Positions 1 through 12,559 of a stretch of DNA of 64,000 nucleotides are shown piece after piece. This DNA comes from Plectrocnemia conspersa (Eukaryota > Arthropoda > Insecta > Trichoptera > Polycentropodidae): assembly GCA_009617715.1 (NCBI GenBank), contig VTFK01000010.1:1488001-1552000 (forward strand), written 5' to 3'. Each line of letters opens with the position of its first letter. Position 1 is the stretch's first letter. The notes beneath the pieces were generated by a model. The model saw only the letters and a list, made by a program, of their open reading frames with translations. It was not told the origin of the DNA and did not search any database. The translations under genes were made by a program, and so were the position numbers.

Positions 1-56
1 CGCTTTGTTTACTTCCTCTGGAGAGGGTTCATCACCATTTGAGATATTCGATAAGT
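1..56 (-). CDS. timeout: Candidate timeout exon, partial
   Basis: Possible next exon of the timeout gene, running off the left edge. On the minus strand an acceptor-like GAAGAG precedes AC TTA TCG. The frame is open to the window edge, and the two leading bases match the phase (one base over) left by the donor at 26755. The peptide begins DLSNISNGDEPSPEEVNK, an acidic, serine-rich stretch that would suit the linker after the conserved core. Against it: the polypyrimidine tract is poor, an earlier AG lies 3 bp upstream, and only 18 complete codons are visible. It could be chance. Confidence 0.35.
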
Positions 57-679
57 CTCTTCAGAATAACAATTTTATTGTTCTGCGTTCCTCTCTCCAT
101 CGTTTAACACTCATATATCTAAGAAGTTATTCGTTAACCGCACGGTAAAATAATCTACTGTTATTGCTCTCTCTCTCTCTCTGAGCTGTTCCATATCCTT
201 CGGTGTGTGTTCTTCGCTTTGTCGTTTTTTATCTTTGCGGATTATTTTTTCCTCTAAGAGCAGTAATTTGTAATTTTCAGCGATTAGTATTATATGATTT
301 ATTTGCTACTATTTTACATGCCAAATATTCATTTTTAGCTACTTCTTGGCATTTTGTATCGAACCATTCCTTATTTCTATTTTTTGTACCTGTTCTAAGA
401 CATTTTTTGTTGAACAAAATTTTTATTTTTTTATTAATAAGTTAGAGCATTGATTTAATATTCTATACAGAATAATATTGCATCTAGTTAGTTTTAACTA
501 AGGCTAGAAGAGTAACATTTTTACATAGTGTATAACATGTATGTGCACATGGCTTTTATTATGTTAACTCCTTCGATCAAATAGTAATTCCGTAAACTAA
601 AACACTATGTGATAATTGTTCGTTTCTCAATACCATAATTTATTCTGAGAAATTCAGGTAGCAAAATTATGGCCCAAAA

Positions 680-1100
680 GCTATAATTAACTGATTGCTT
701 AAATTAAACGCCGCCTGTGCGCGATTGCGCCTTTTAATGCGTCGAAAATGCAGCATGTGCAAAATTTTACGGCTTTCGCAACATTAAAGTCGCGCACTGC
801 AGTTCTACCTCTCCCATTGCATAATTACCGATTAAAATTGTGCATGCGGGCCGCAGCAGTATTCGGCCGGACAGTTTCCTCTAAATAATCGGTAATTATT
901 TCTCTCGGTCGGCGGTCGATTAATAAATAATAATCGACCATTTAAACAATTCGACGAATCAATAGACCGAACGCAATTCTGTGATATGTAAATTTACCGA
1001 TGAAACTATAGTCTGGCGTAATTTTGCTTAATCGCATCCTGCATGACTATAAATGAGAGCAGTACCAGTTATTGTGAAAACGTCAGTTCGCCCCAGCTGA
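680..1100. promoter_or_regulatory. GC/CpG-rich island with inverted TAAT sites
   Basis: This block is much richer in CG dinucleotides than its flanks. It contains a perfect 14-bp inverted repeat, ATAATTACCGATTA at 821-834 and its complement at 886-899. A 9-bp hairpin, GGTCGATTA with TAATCGACC, lies at 914-939. The TAAT cores resemble homeodomain sites. No open frame is persuasive, so a cis-regulatory element inside the intron is the likeliest reading. That is inference only. Confidence 0.3.
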
Positions 1101-2466
1101 ATCGTCGATTCTAATGTCCGGGTATTCTATCAACCGAATATCAAATTAAACGAACTTGTGACATTGAACTTTTATTGTCGGAAAAACTCGTTATTCAACG
1201 CGAATTAATCTGGCTTACAAAATATTAATGTCATTTATTAAAATTTTTAAAAAGCTAGATAGAAGATGCTTCGGATTTTCATGAACTACAAAACTATAAT
1301 CAACACATGTACTCTTTTGCTGAAAAAATAACAATTACAGCCATTTATCTTAAATCAGATCAATGGGAACGAAAAACGAGTCCTTTATTCAAACATGACT
1401 AAGAAAAAACAATAGCTATTTCACGCAGAAAGAATTTCAATCCCTAAATTTGGATTGCATCCTAAAAATGCTGTTCATTGTGTAATGATTCCAGTTATTA
1501 TTTACTTTTATACGTTAAAACTTATAAGCTGCAATGATTGAAAATATACCATTTCTAGTGAATAGGCAAAACAATATTCTACATCATATTAACAATGTTA
1601 AATTTACTCGGAAGAAAATCTACAGGCTTGGTTGGGAAGTTTTATTGCAGCTCACATATTGCCTCTTTCAAATACTACTTGTTTCTGCAAATTAAGCATT
1701 ATTTTAAGAAAAAAATAATTAATTAACCAGAAGAAGTGAAATTGTTTTATTTTGATTATTTGATTTTAAAACAACAAAATGAGGCAGTAGTAACTTATTA
1801 GAAAGGTAGAAGATTTACATTACATAAAAAAATTGAAAATACTGAAAAATTCTATTTGAGTTATATTAATAAAAACATTACTTCTGAGTACAACTAATTT
1901 TAGTTTACAGTTACAGAAAAAAATATATAATGCATTTATCGTCACTGTAAAATTTAAATTGTGATTAAAGATCGAGGTTTAATTTCTGAAACAGTTACTA
2001 CTTAAATTATTGTTAGAAAATAACACAGCAATCTACTTTTTTAAATGATTTTTCAATTCAATAAAGCAAATAATTTATTAATAATTAACTTAACTGTTGT
2101 TCAAAAAGAAAAGCAATATATACATTACATTTAAACATAGCTTCAAAGTATTTATATTCGTTCAAAACTTTGTGTAAAACCGATGTATCTTTTTGAGAAT
2201 TCTTGTTACAGAATTGTAAAGAAAATACAAATATTTTATTTCTCAATTCTTGATAATTGTTTTTAATATTAAGCTATGTTATTCTTACTTGGATTTTTTG
2301 AATATCAAAACTGTACCATACCCTGCTATATTATTATTATAGATATACAAATATTATTATATTAAATATTTTGTAACAACATGATTTGCATTTTTATAGC
2401 GCAAAATATTTTTAATTTTATCGAAGACAAAGACTGAATAGAAAAAATAAAGGGTCCTAACTTTAA

Positions 2467-3400
2467 CCCGCCGTTGGTCGCGCGAGTGTTGCATACGCCG
2501 TTGGTCGCGCCTGAGCGAATAGCCGCCTCTCAGTTTTTTTCTGTTTTTAAGTTTAAATATTGAATATTTATTATTTTTTTTATTTTTGGTTTATTTTAGT
2601 GTTGTATATATAAAATAAATAAATTCTTTAAAACTTTTATTTATATAACGAAAGCAGAAAAATAGAATAATAAATATTTTAAAAGTAAAATATAATTTTT
2701 TTAGATATATGCCTAAAACTTTAAAAATAACATGAAAAAATATATATTATTTTTGATCTTGATTACTTGAATACTTAGTTATGCAATCTGGACATAATGC
2801 CGATGAATGTTCTTTTCATATTGGGTTATAGCACATGTGGCATTTGATGGTGATTTTGCGATTTTTTTCCTAGGGCAAAAATTACATTTTGGACGATTCT
2901 ATTCACTTGGTTCTGGGTGATGAATTATCGTAGTGTCAGGTTTCTCTCCTAAATACGGCTATATTTTTATTTGCAAATTTTGCGATAAATTTGTTTAATT
3001 TTTTAAATTATCTAAAGAATCGAAAAAAAAATTCAAAAAAGTTTTTTTATACTATGTATCAAAAAAGTTAAATAAAATATATTTATAAAATAAATTAAAA
3101 ACATAATTATAACAACAAAAAAGTAAATAATAATAAAAAGAAACTACCAAAAAATAAAATTTCCAGCACGAATCTAACCCGCGTAAATAACGTTCTCTCT
3201 CGATCCTTGATATAACACAACTAATACGCAAAACCAAATGTATATCAAATTAGTAAACACGTGTTTGAGCTTGCAATATTGAAGAAAACATAATTCTTGA
3301 AAAGTAGAGGGACCCGCAAGTTAATATGTTTCATACAAAAAAAACGGCATCAAAAAAACCGATAGGGTGAGCGCTGCGCCGCCGTGCGACCAACGGCGGG
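2467..3400 (-). mobile_element. piggyBac-type element, 934 bp, both ends present
   Basis: The left end CCCGCCGTTGGTCGC (2467-2481) and the right end GCGACCAACGGCGGG (3386-3400) are perfect 15-bp inverted termini. Each is flanked by TTAA (2463-2466 and 3401-3404), the target duplication diagnostic of piggyBac. A second direct copy of the core CGCCGTTGGTCGCGC lies just inside the left end, as is common for subterminal repeats in this superfamily. The interior is AT-rich and keeps only a fragment of the transposase C-terminus (2774-2895, minus). The element is therefore an internally deleted, non-autonomous relic. Confidence 0.85.
2774..2895 (-). pseudogene. piggyBac transposase C-terminal cysteine-rich remnant
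   Basis: The minus strand encodes KCNFC, then after a one-base frame change KCHMC and LCPDC. These are successive C-x2-C pairs followed by a basic tail. This spacing is that of the cysteine-rich zinc-binding domain that ends many piggyBac transposases and binds the terminal repeats. A frameshift and an in-frame stop (after CYNPI) show it is dead. Its position inside a TTAA-flanked element supports the call. Confidence 0.7.
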
Positions 3401-3904
3401 TTAAGAGTTTGATGTATTCGACTTAAGTAGTGAATGGACAGCAAATTTATAAAAGAAGGATGCTTTGTCTACGTTTAAATCTAGGTTCACTTGAAACGAG
3501 CGGAAATTCTCGGTTGGATGCGTTATTTTCTAAAGCATTACTTTCAAGTAAAGAAATATGTAAAATTGTAGATTTAGTTTTTGTATGTAATATAATGTGT
3601 TTATAAGTAATTTTGATATTATACGAAAATTAATATGTATTATTAATAGGTTAGTGTATGGAGATGTAAGATATAAATCCATATACGTCTGTATCTTTTT
3701 TAAATTGCTATTATTGATTTTAGAATATATTATATAAGCAATGCATCTTTGACGATAATGATTTCTTAAGATCACCTAACACCAATAGGAAAAAATACAT
3801 AAAAAATACTATACATTATACGTGATTTGTGTTAAGATTAAAAAAAATGTATTTATGTCAGGACTACCATTCCAGAAGAACGACCTCAGTATTTTTAACT
3901 CACA

Positions 3905-3935
3905 AAACAAGATTATTCGTTACGCCGACGGGCGT
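3905..3935. repeat. Small CpG-rich hairpin
   Basis: CGTTACGCC and GGCGTGACG form a short imperfect hairpin with a spacer of a few bases in otherwise AT-rich DNA. There is no further context to assign a role. Confidence 0.25.
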
Positions 3936-4179
3936 GACGATCGGATTTTTGGATAAATTGCCTAAATAAAGGTACATTCGGTTCTTTTACAAATATATAA
4001 TTATTATTGACTACAAGTATCTGCATTATTAATAACTTTTAAAATAAAATGGTATACATAGAACGGTAAGGATAGTTCGAAGCTCTAATTACGCCACTGT
4101 TTTCAAAAGCTTTCTCCTTGTGGTTCTCTAACTATATATATATAACTTAAGATAAAGTAAATAATCAATTATTAAATCA

Positions 4180-4740
4180 TCCGAGTGCCTGTCGCCACCA
4201 CCGGACTGTACACTACCGTTGTCTACCTTAAACCATTAATATTCATCCGCACACACACCCACACAGATCCGAGACGTCGCTAAAGTTTCGCCGTCAATTT
4301 GGTAACAAAATGTTCTCTGTACTCCGCCAATCGCCATTGAATATTTAACGGGCACTCATTCGAGTGTTCGAGCGGCAAAACAATGGGTCCGCGGAAAATA
4401 ACTTATTCAAGCGGCAATTTTTGGTACGGCGTCTAATAAAAACCGCGACGTTAGTCTTTTAGTGCCGACCCTATCGGGGCAGGTGTAAACAACGTTCGGG
4501 GATGAAATATGCACACGGGCCGCATACGTGTCTTCCGGGCCGCATTGCCCCGAGATAGGGCAATCGAGCGAAACAAAGTTATGGACGCTTTCGCGGGACG
4601 AAAACTACCGGACAGAAAGGGTTCTCCGTATAAACTGTGTTTGTATATATGGATCTGACCAATCTTTACTTTGATCTTAATTTCGGAAAAGTGGGCCTCA
4701 TCTCCGCCGTAGCGCTGAAAGACCCCGACTAAACCAAACT
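4180..4740. promoter_or_regulatory. GC/CpG-rich island
   Basis: A block of about 560 bp that is CpG-rich (CGCCGTC, GCGGCAA, TTTCGCGGGACG) between AT-rich flanks. There is no long open frame on either strand. It could be an intronic enhancer or part of a nested transcript. Confidence 0.25.
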
Positions 4741-6529
4741 TTCAGAAGGGTTGTGCCTTGTTAGTTAGTGAATTAACATTGAGATTATTCAGAACGATAA
4801 GCGTTCGATGCCCTCTGAATATTCGACGAAGTCGAATTTAATACCATATATTGTAGGTGCATAGGTATAAATACAACAAAACATAAGTTTAATCATTTAG
4901 GTCTTTAATTTAATTAAAAGCTCATATTTTAATTATAAATATTATTTTTGGTTGTCAGACGACGACGATAAGCGGCACGCATGGAGGTTTATCAATCAAC
5001 GAGTCACACAAACGCAAATTTGTAGATAAGGAATTTTCAATAGATTCAACTAAAAGTTAAATTTATATACATTCAACAAATGTGTCATCGCAAAGCGCTC
5101 AATTAGAAGCATTTTGCAAGCTTCCATTTAAACATGATATATTTACTTGACATTATAAATTATGTTTACCGCAAATATTAAATACTACATTAGAATAAAT
5201 CTTTTTTATTATATTTTATTTTCGTTTAATAATCCTGCCGCTCTAAATGTATGTTTATTAACTATGCAAATTATTATTATTAAAATTTGATACTGCTGTG
5301 GAAAACTTTATCCTTAATAGTGTTTTAGGGTATAACACAAAATCTATATCAAAGCTCTATTGTAAGTACATTCATTATAATCACTCTTTATTTGGCAATT
5401 TACCTACTACATGGCGATGAAAATACAAAATGGTGCAATGCATTTGATATTAAGCTAATACATAAATTTACATTTACCGTATACTGTATCATATTATGAA
5501 TTTTAAAAGAGATGATATATATTTTTTAAAATAATATTTTTAATATAATATACTGATTACCTTTAATTTAACAGTGGTGCACTTAAAAGTAGACCGAAAC
5601 ATAAAAACAAAATAGCAATGCTATAATACTAATTTTGATTATTTTTTTTTTAAATTAAAGCAATTTATTGTTTTATTAAGGTTTAGTTGTAAAATATAAG
5701 GATCGGCAAGAGTTTTACTATATTATAAGATTAAAAGTACAATAAAATTAAGTACAAGTTGCTGGTTTATAACCATTTCATTGTAAGGCAAAAGGTAATA
5801 CAGTAAATATAAATAGCGATATTATTTGTACATTAATTAAATAAAATAGGTCAAAGATGTGACCTTTGTGTTGCTCCACTAGTATACGCGCGTTAATTAA
5901 TACCTGCATTTTCTATATTATAATTATATAATTTTCACAGTGACCACATGCTCATGTGAATGGCTTATGTACTATAGTTGCATTAAATTAGATATGTAGA
6001 AAATAAGACTTTCTCATTTTGGAATAAAAAAAAATTGCTAGATCCATTGATCAATCAAATAACTGAAAATGTTCAATATTTATTAACTGAAAATATTATT
6101 AATAGAACATCATTAAGTTTAGAACAGCTTTAATTTAATACTAAATATGAATACATTGCTTGAATATGATTGTTATTTTTAAATATAATCAGAAAGTATG
6201 TTATTTTAATATTTTATATGTACATACATATACGTAAAAAAAGTAGCAACAAAAAAAATATTAAATAAACTTAGGTAAGCTAGTAATAATGAAATATTTG
6301 ATATTCTATACAAATATTATGTTCAGTTTTAATGTTATAAGTGTCGTCATATAAAGGATAAACGTTTCAATACTTTATGCGCCAAGCTGTATTACAAGCA
6401 AAATACGAGCATAAAACAACAGATCAAATTCTCATCTGCCACAAAGCAACCGCCTGTCGCAATTGTAAAAACTCGTCGAAAAAATTCGAAATAAAAACAC
6501 AGCATTAGTAAACCAGAGAGCGTATAAGA

Positions 6530-6860
6530 AGAGGTACAAGCGGAGGTACTAAACATTGGTTTAGCCAGCCAAGACCCGTGGCAGTAACCGTGGCCTTTAA
6601 CTGTCGGCTACGTAAACACGCTAATGGCCGGGATACGGTAACGGCGGCCAAAGTGAACCGACGACGGAAGGGCCGAACTAGGAAGAAGAGGGAAAGAAAC
6701 AAGGAGGAGAAGAAGTGGAAGAAAAACGAAAAAATAACCTCGGGTTATTCGACGACGGTGGACGCATACACAAAAGCTACGGGCGCGTATTCATCGAACG
6801 CTGTATAAATATTTGTGAGCGTCACCCCCGGCGATTTGAATGCCATTACTTTGTGACAAA
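6530..6860. promoter_or_regulatory. GC/CpG-rich island with basic-residue ORFs
   Basis: A CpG-rich block followed by a purine-rich (GAAGAAG) stretch. A plus-strand frame at 6578-6808 gives a lysine/arginine-rich peptide produced mainly by the purine run, with no family resemblance. I treat it as non-coding, possibly regulatory. Confidence 0.25.
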
Positions 6861-7880
6861 AAGAGGGTAGAGAAGAAAAAACATAGAAAAAAAAGAAAAT
6901 AATAATATATATAATGTAAGAGAAAACTTCCAAAGAAACACAATTATGCGATGGAAGAAAATTATAACATCGCTGTAAGAAAAGAGGATTGTAGGCGTAA
7001 TTTGATTCTTTGAGTTTGAATGTATGCATCAGTTTTTTGTTAAAATTTTTGAATCACAACATTAAAACTTTTTGAGTTCGTTATTTTTAAAACGTACGTA
7101 TAACATCTTCTAGATCGTTTATAAGGATATGTGTTAAAAAATATTCAAGATAAATTTTAATATTCAATTTAACTCTGCCTTAAGTAATATACATATACAT
7201 AGTATGTGTATATATACATGTTATTTAATAATAATTCGTCACAAGGAGACATTTATTAAATTAAAAAGAAATATTATATAAAATTAGCACAATAAAAAAC
7301 GTAATAATGTAAATGAATACATGAATATATATATATTATATAATACCATCGAGCAGATAAAATTAATGACGTCCACTTTTCTACCAAATTATTTTTCAAT
7401 TTAAAATGTATTATTATACAAGGTGGTTCATAAGCCGCCTTTCCAATTAAAAATTTAATAAATTTTTTGACATTATACATGTTGAAAATATGGAAATTTT
7501 CTGTGATATGATAAATATCACAACAATAATGTTTTAAAATCGAATATTTTAATCAAATTTTAATACAAAGAGCCCCTATGCGATATTTTATTTAATCATA
7601 TTTAACTTTTTGTCACTCATAAGCTATGATGTGTTTTTTAGAATATTAACGGCTTACTAAACACATGAGTAATCACTTTTTTTCAAGACCAAGTTATTGA
7701 GTTATTGAATTTTATATTAGGTATACATTTTTACATTCATTGAACATAGTTTATTATTCACAATTTAAAGAACACCCCAATGATCATTTGAACAAAACAA
7801 AAAAAAGATCAACCCGTATTAAAGGAAGAAGATAGATCTCAACAATTTCAAATATTGTACATATCACATAATAACACATC

Positions 7881-8272
7881 CATCCCGAGACGTTAATCAC
7901 CCGTAATTACCGCCGAAAAAATTACGCGCGCTAGACAATACATTTTATAATGCGCACATTACTATTGTACTTCGAACTACTCTGATAACGATCGACGGAG
8001 TTTCCCGCAGCACCGTTTTCTTTGAAGGCATGAACATCTTTTGTGGTTGTGTCCAAGAAGCTATACAATTGGTCAGAAAATATCTTTATCTGAGATTCAC
8101 CAAAAGTGTCACAAACCAGCATTATAAAAAAAGTCACAGTAGCAGAGATGAGAGACACGAGAGACATTAGCGAATCGTCTATAGAACGTCATAAGAACAC
8201 ATCACGACAGAACCAAGCTGCTCTACCGAAATCACACTCCAGAATTATACAACTTGACACGCCAGAAAAAAT
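7881..8272 (-). repeat. Unclassified repeat with coding-like conservation, copy 1
   Basis: This block is similar along its length to 23348-23662. Both start near CATCC(C)GAGAC, both have GCGCG(TA)CTAGACAA about 50-70 bp later, and both end with a block around GCTGCT(T/C)TACCGAAATCAC. On the minus strand copy 1 reads IFSGVSSCIILECDFGRAAW and copy 2 reads IFSDISSCIIVGCDFGKAAR. Several differences are silent or conservative, suggesting descent from a coding sequence. Further along, copy 1 has a hydrophobic segment (VTFFIMLVCDTFGES). The family is not recognised; a decayed membrane protein or transposon ORF are both possible. Confidence 0.5.
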
Positions 8273-8348
8273 TCTCTGACTTCCAAATCCAGACATTAGA
8301 ATCCACCGCCTGATAGCGGCATCTATGTATATTTCTATATATGTATAC

Positions 8349-8420
8349 CAGCCTTCCGAGAGAGGGGATATAGGGGACAAATTCTCGGGGCCCATTCTCC
8401 TTGAGGGGCCCAACACTGGA
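8349..8420. mobile_element. Possible hAT-like end fragment
   Basis: CAGCCTTCCGAGAGAGG followed by CTCGGGGCCC resembles the hAT-like end near 25368 (CAGGGCTGCCGAAAGAG then CCCGGGCCC). No partner end or target duplication is seen. This is a weak call. Confidence 0.25.
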
Positions 8421-9529
8421 AAAATCATAGCAAGAATATATTTATAAAAAAAGTAAAAACCTGCTTCAAATAATGAATCTGAACTCAATTACAGTTATTT
8501 GAGTACCTGATGTATTTTAGGTAAAGGTTTTTTTAGCTTTTTTTTTATACATATTATACAAGAAATAAAAGGAGCGAAACATTACCCTCAAAAGCACCCA
8601 CTTTCTAGGTAGTACTTTCACAATAAACATTATTATTCAAAGAGTCAGATTGTAGTTTTTTGATGCGGGTCTTGATTTAGTTCCTAATACGCTTTATTAA
8701 ATATTTATATGACAATAAAAAAAGTTACAATGACAAAAGCTTAATGCTAAAGTATGTGACTTCAGAAATAAAAGCTTAATATCGCAGGTACATTATCATA
8801 AACGCCACTATAATGTAATTTATAAATCATTTAAACACATTACAATTAATCATAAACTTTTTAATAATATCACGTTTATATTTCGATTAATATACACTAG
8901 GTAAATAAAACAATGGCGCTAGTTTGCTGTTATTGAAACAATTATAATCCATAAAACAAAAATGGTTTTATTAGATTCGTTTGAACAATTTGCTATTCAG
9001 ATAGTATTAAATTAACAGCTTAGTACGTTCAACAATTGAACAAAATTTGCCTCACAACGAAACACGCGAAACGCCAATAGTAAATTTATGGAAATGTGCA
9101 AACAGCATTTTTTTCACGTGCACACTCAACGTTTAATATCCGAAAAAAATGAACGATGATTGGAGAAATTTTCATCTCTATATTTGAGGTATAATTCTAC
9201 CACAAATACAGCTACGTTGCAAACACGAAGAGCTAAAATAAATTGTATTATATAATTATGTTATAAGAGTACTTATTTATTATTATTTATTTTTAAAAAT
9301 AATTAAATTTCTAGTGAATTTGAAACATAGTTTTAAATCATGACTAATCAAATGACTTCATTCCTAGAATATATTTGAAAGGCAATCGCATTACATTGCG
9401 GTTCAATTTTGGTAATGCCTACAGACGAAATCTATTTAGGTTTATATACTTTTTATGTGACTTTCTGCGTATTATATAAAAAATAATACATACGAATAAG
9501 TATTATTATATGAACCGAAAAAATCCACC

Positions 9530-10060
9530 GTAAAAGGCATTGTTCCACCAATTGAGTCACGTTCAAGTGCGCCTATTTTATCCGACGGATCGGTAGAATT
9601 GATATATTGAACCTTTTCACTTTTTCTTCTCTTTGCTTGTATTTTTATTTTGGTTCGACGAAACGCGAAATGGTCGCAGTTAAAATAAGAAGGAAGGCCT
9701 TACGGAACGTTGTACTTATACATACACATATTTTGCTACGTATTTGGAAGCAAAAAAGTGTATGAATAGATGCGAGCCAACCATAGATAGGATCGTGATT
9801 TATTTTCTCGAGATAAAAACTGACGCAGAATGCGAGGCATATAATAAAAGCATATTGGAAAGATCCCAGGCACTCAAAAATTACACCAATAACGTTATCT
9901 GCTTAATGGACCCTTTCATAATGCACAGTCCCGATCGCAAAACGTTGAAAGATAAGAGCGAAATCGCGGCGGGAATCTCTGGATAATTGCGGAAGAGAGC
10001 CTCCATAGATCTTCGCATCGGAGGCGCTTTATCAATTATTGAACGATGAATTGAACTAAT
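9530..10060. promoter_or_regulatory. GC-rich island containing an 80-codon open frame
   Basis: A moderately GC-rich block with an open frame on the plus strand (listed separately) and a short inverted repeat after it, GCCTCCATAGATC...GATCTTCGCATCGGAGGC, around 10000-10025. The block stands out from AT-rich flanks on both sides. Confidence 0.3.
9744..9986 (+). CDS. Unrecognised 80-codon open frame
   Basis: The frame has balanced codon use for an AT-rich genome and six cysteines in 80 residues: two close to the N-terminus (KKCMNRCEP), others at mid-length (DAECEAY, NVICLMD). No family is recognised, and no signal peptide or membrane segment is visible. The first ATG is preceded by TTTGG, a weak start context. 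It may be a chance frame in a GC-rich island, a piece of a nested gene or a fragment of an element. The absence of nearby splice consensus makes a larger gene unproven. Confidence 0.2.
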   Translation: MEAKKCMNRCEPTIDRIVIYFLEIKTDAECEAYNKSILERSQALKNYTNNVICLMDPFIMHSPDRKTLKDKSEIAAGISG

Positions 10061-10439
10061 TGAATTGCGTAAATCATTGAACTAGCGATGAATTGAATAA
10101 TCGAGTAAAGATTTCTACTAGTTTTAAGATGAAAGTGTATTGCTAGTACATAACATCTATTACATCATTTTAAAAATGTTCATATTTTCGTCAGACACTG
10201 ACTAAAAAACGCGGATTTAAAAGCTTTAAATACGTTAAGAAGTAAAATATACATACGTGTAATTCAACATTTTAAAATTACTTTAATACGAGTGTCAAGG
10301 TTTATTATTATGGTTTCACTACTAAATAAATAAAGATTTTTGACATATTCTATAACAGTAAGAGTGTGGAATAACCAGAAAACTGGCATTAAATCGGATT
10401 TTCCTTAATATAATTATTTGCTTACAAATGTATTCGTTC

Positions 10440-10940
10440 CGTGCAATGTAGAGGACAAACAGTGGAGAGAAAGCCAAAGCTCGCGGAAATCCAAAGCGTC
10501 GATTGCCAAGAGACTAATGCACAGGGCAACCGGCCAAATTCGATAGACGGAAAAATCCCGAATTAGGGTCGGGTGTAGTCACCGTTCCCTTTATGTCCAC
10601 AATTTAGCAGCGTCGCCTTTTCGCCGTCAGGGATAATTTGAAAATAAAATGAATTAGATCGACCATCCAAGATACTGCTCCTGCGTATGTCTAGAGATGT
10701 GGCCATTTCGGGAATCCAGGTTCAGGTGTGCCAATACTGAATAATGTATTGTTCGCGCGCGTTAAAAGCCGAACACGGTCAGGTTCTAATTAATATTGAC
10801 AAAGAGGATAAAAGCCTTTTGTCTTGTCTGGAGCAGAAGTGTGGCGCTTTTGGAAATTTTGCAAACATATGCGCGTGTGACGGGAGCTTATCTTGTGAAC
10901 GAGCATATTTTCTCCGACATATATAATAACATCTTTAAGA
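10440..10940. promoter_or_regulatory. GC/CpG-rich island
   Basis: Contains CpG-rich segments (CGTCGATTGCC, GCAGCGTCGCCTTTTCGCCGTC) and overlapping short frames on both strands that do not look like one protein. It is probably non-coding sequence of regulatory type. Confidence 0.25.
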
Positions 10941-12559
10941 TTTCGTGCTTTGAAGTTTCTGTTCAAGCAGTAGATTTTATCACACACAACAAAGAGTATA
11001 TTGACATATTAGGTAACCAAAAAAGTTCCTGCGGTTTTGTTAGACTCGTGTGTTTATATACAATATAGCAAAGATATGCTTGTTAATTAGAAAACTTTGT
11101 AATTTAATTGTGTTCGAATTTGTGATTTTTTACTACTTTAAAATATCGATTGAATCAAGTGTTATTTTTAAAAAAAAAATTCTTAATGTTTAAGCTCTGA
11201 TCAAAGGAAAAATACAAAAAAAAACCTTTCATGTAGGAAAAACAGACGATTTTTTTAAACTAAGCATAGGTAATGTTTGTTATATAGAAAAACCTAATTT
11301 TTAAATGCATTATGTTTAAATTAAATTAATTGCAAGGAATGTTTCGTATACAAAAAAAAATAGAAAAAATCTTACGTGTCAACAACTATCTCAAAAAATG
11401 ACTTCATTCATTATTTAAGAAATTTATAATTTATCATTGGCGCAGCAATTAGAAAAGAAAATTTATTTTAGCCTTACAGAAAACCAATATCTTACGAATT
11501 AATGGAGAAAGAATTCAGAATATTTAAGTCGACGGGCAAGGGCACGAATAATTTACAGTGTCTATTTGAAGCCTTGTTGTCGATTAAACCAACATCAATA
11601 AAAAGCGAGAAAATTTTTTTTAGCAAAAAAAGAACGAGGATATTTCATTTTCTTTTAGATGGTATGTGTTTTTAAAGGGTTATTTTAAAATTAATATGTA
11701 ATAATGTATCTGCAATACATTACTGTATTACATACATTTTTACAGTCATCAAACTTTCTCGAGAAATGAAAATCATCGAGAAATCAGAATGCCAACCTAT
11801 GAACAACCAAAACGGAAGTACGATATAATATATTTAAATTTTGTATTTACGTCTATTGATAATTTAAATGATTCTGCTAAACTACGTAGGTACATTGAAA
11901 CAATATACGCTAACACCAAATAAATGACATGCATTTTTAAAAGGCAACGTGACTCACTGAACAAGTCTTAACTTAAAATTATTACAATTGCTTAAACTGC
12001 GAATGGAAATGCAATAGAGGCATTTTATCGCGTGAGTTACAATATTCCACTTTATATTGAAGCTCATACAATGGGCCATGTGTTAATTTAAAAGATAGCA
12101 AAAAATGAGATGCAGTAAAATTATCAAATAATACTATTTAACAACGCATGAACGATCCTTCTACTGTTATATTCGGTTTAACTCGCAAAGTAAAAATTAT
12201 GGCAACAATGCAAGAAAGCTTCAAAGTAGCCGTAGGCATGACTCTTGACTTCATATGATAACATTGAAGTCAAAATAAATAAAAATAAACAAGGATAGCC
12301 ATATTAAAATGGCAAGCTGTTGCTGAGCAGATATGCTTTCAATTAGGATTAATGACTTTGTAAATAAAATAAAATTATACATTGAACCATAACACTGTGT
12401 AAATGCAAAATAACTAGTAATCGGATATGAATTTACCGAATATTCAACTACTTTTTTTGTCGAACGTTTATCAAAAACTTCCAGGGCAGACATCTATATC
12501 ACATTTTATTGTCTATTCAAAGCCATTATAGGCGCTATTATAGCTAAATATATAATATA

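Noticed and set aside
170..183. CT dinucleotide run
   Set aside because: Ordinary short microsatellite with no further significance.
203..445. 80-codon plus-strand frame near the left edge
   Set aside because: Phenylalanine- and leucine-rich product of T-rich DNA, no domain, overlaps no splice signals.
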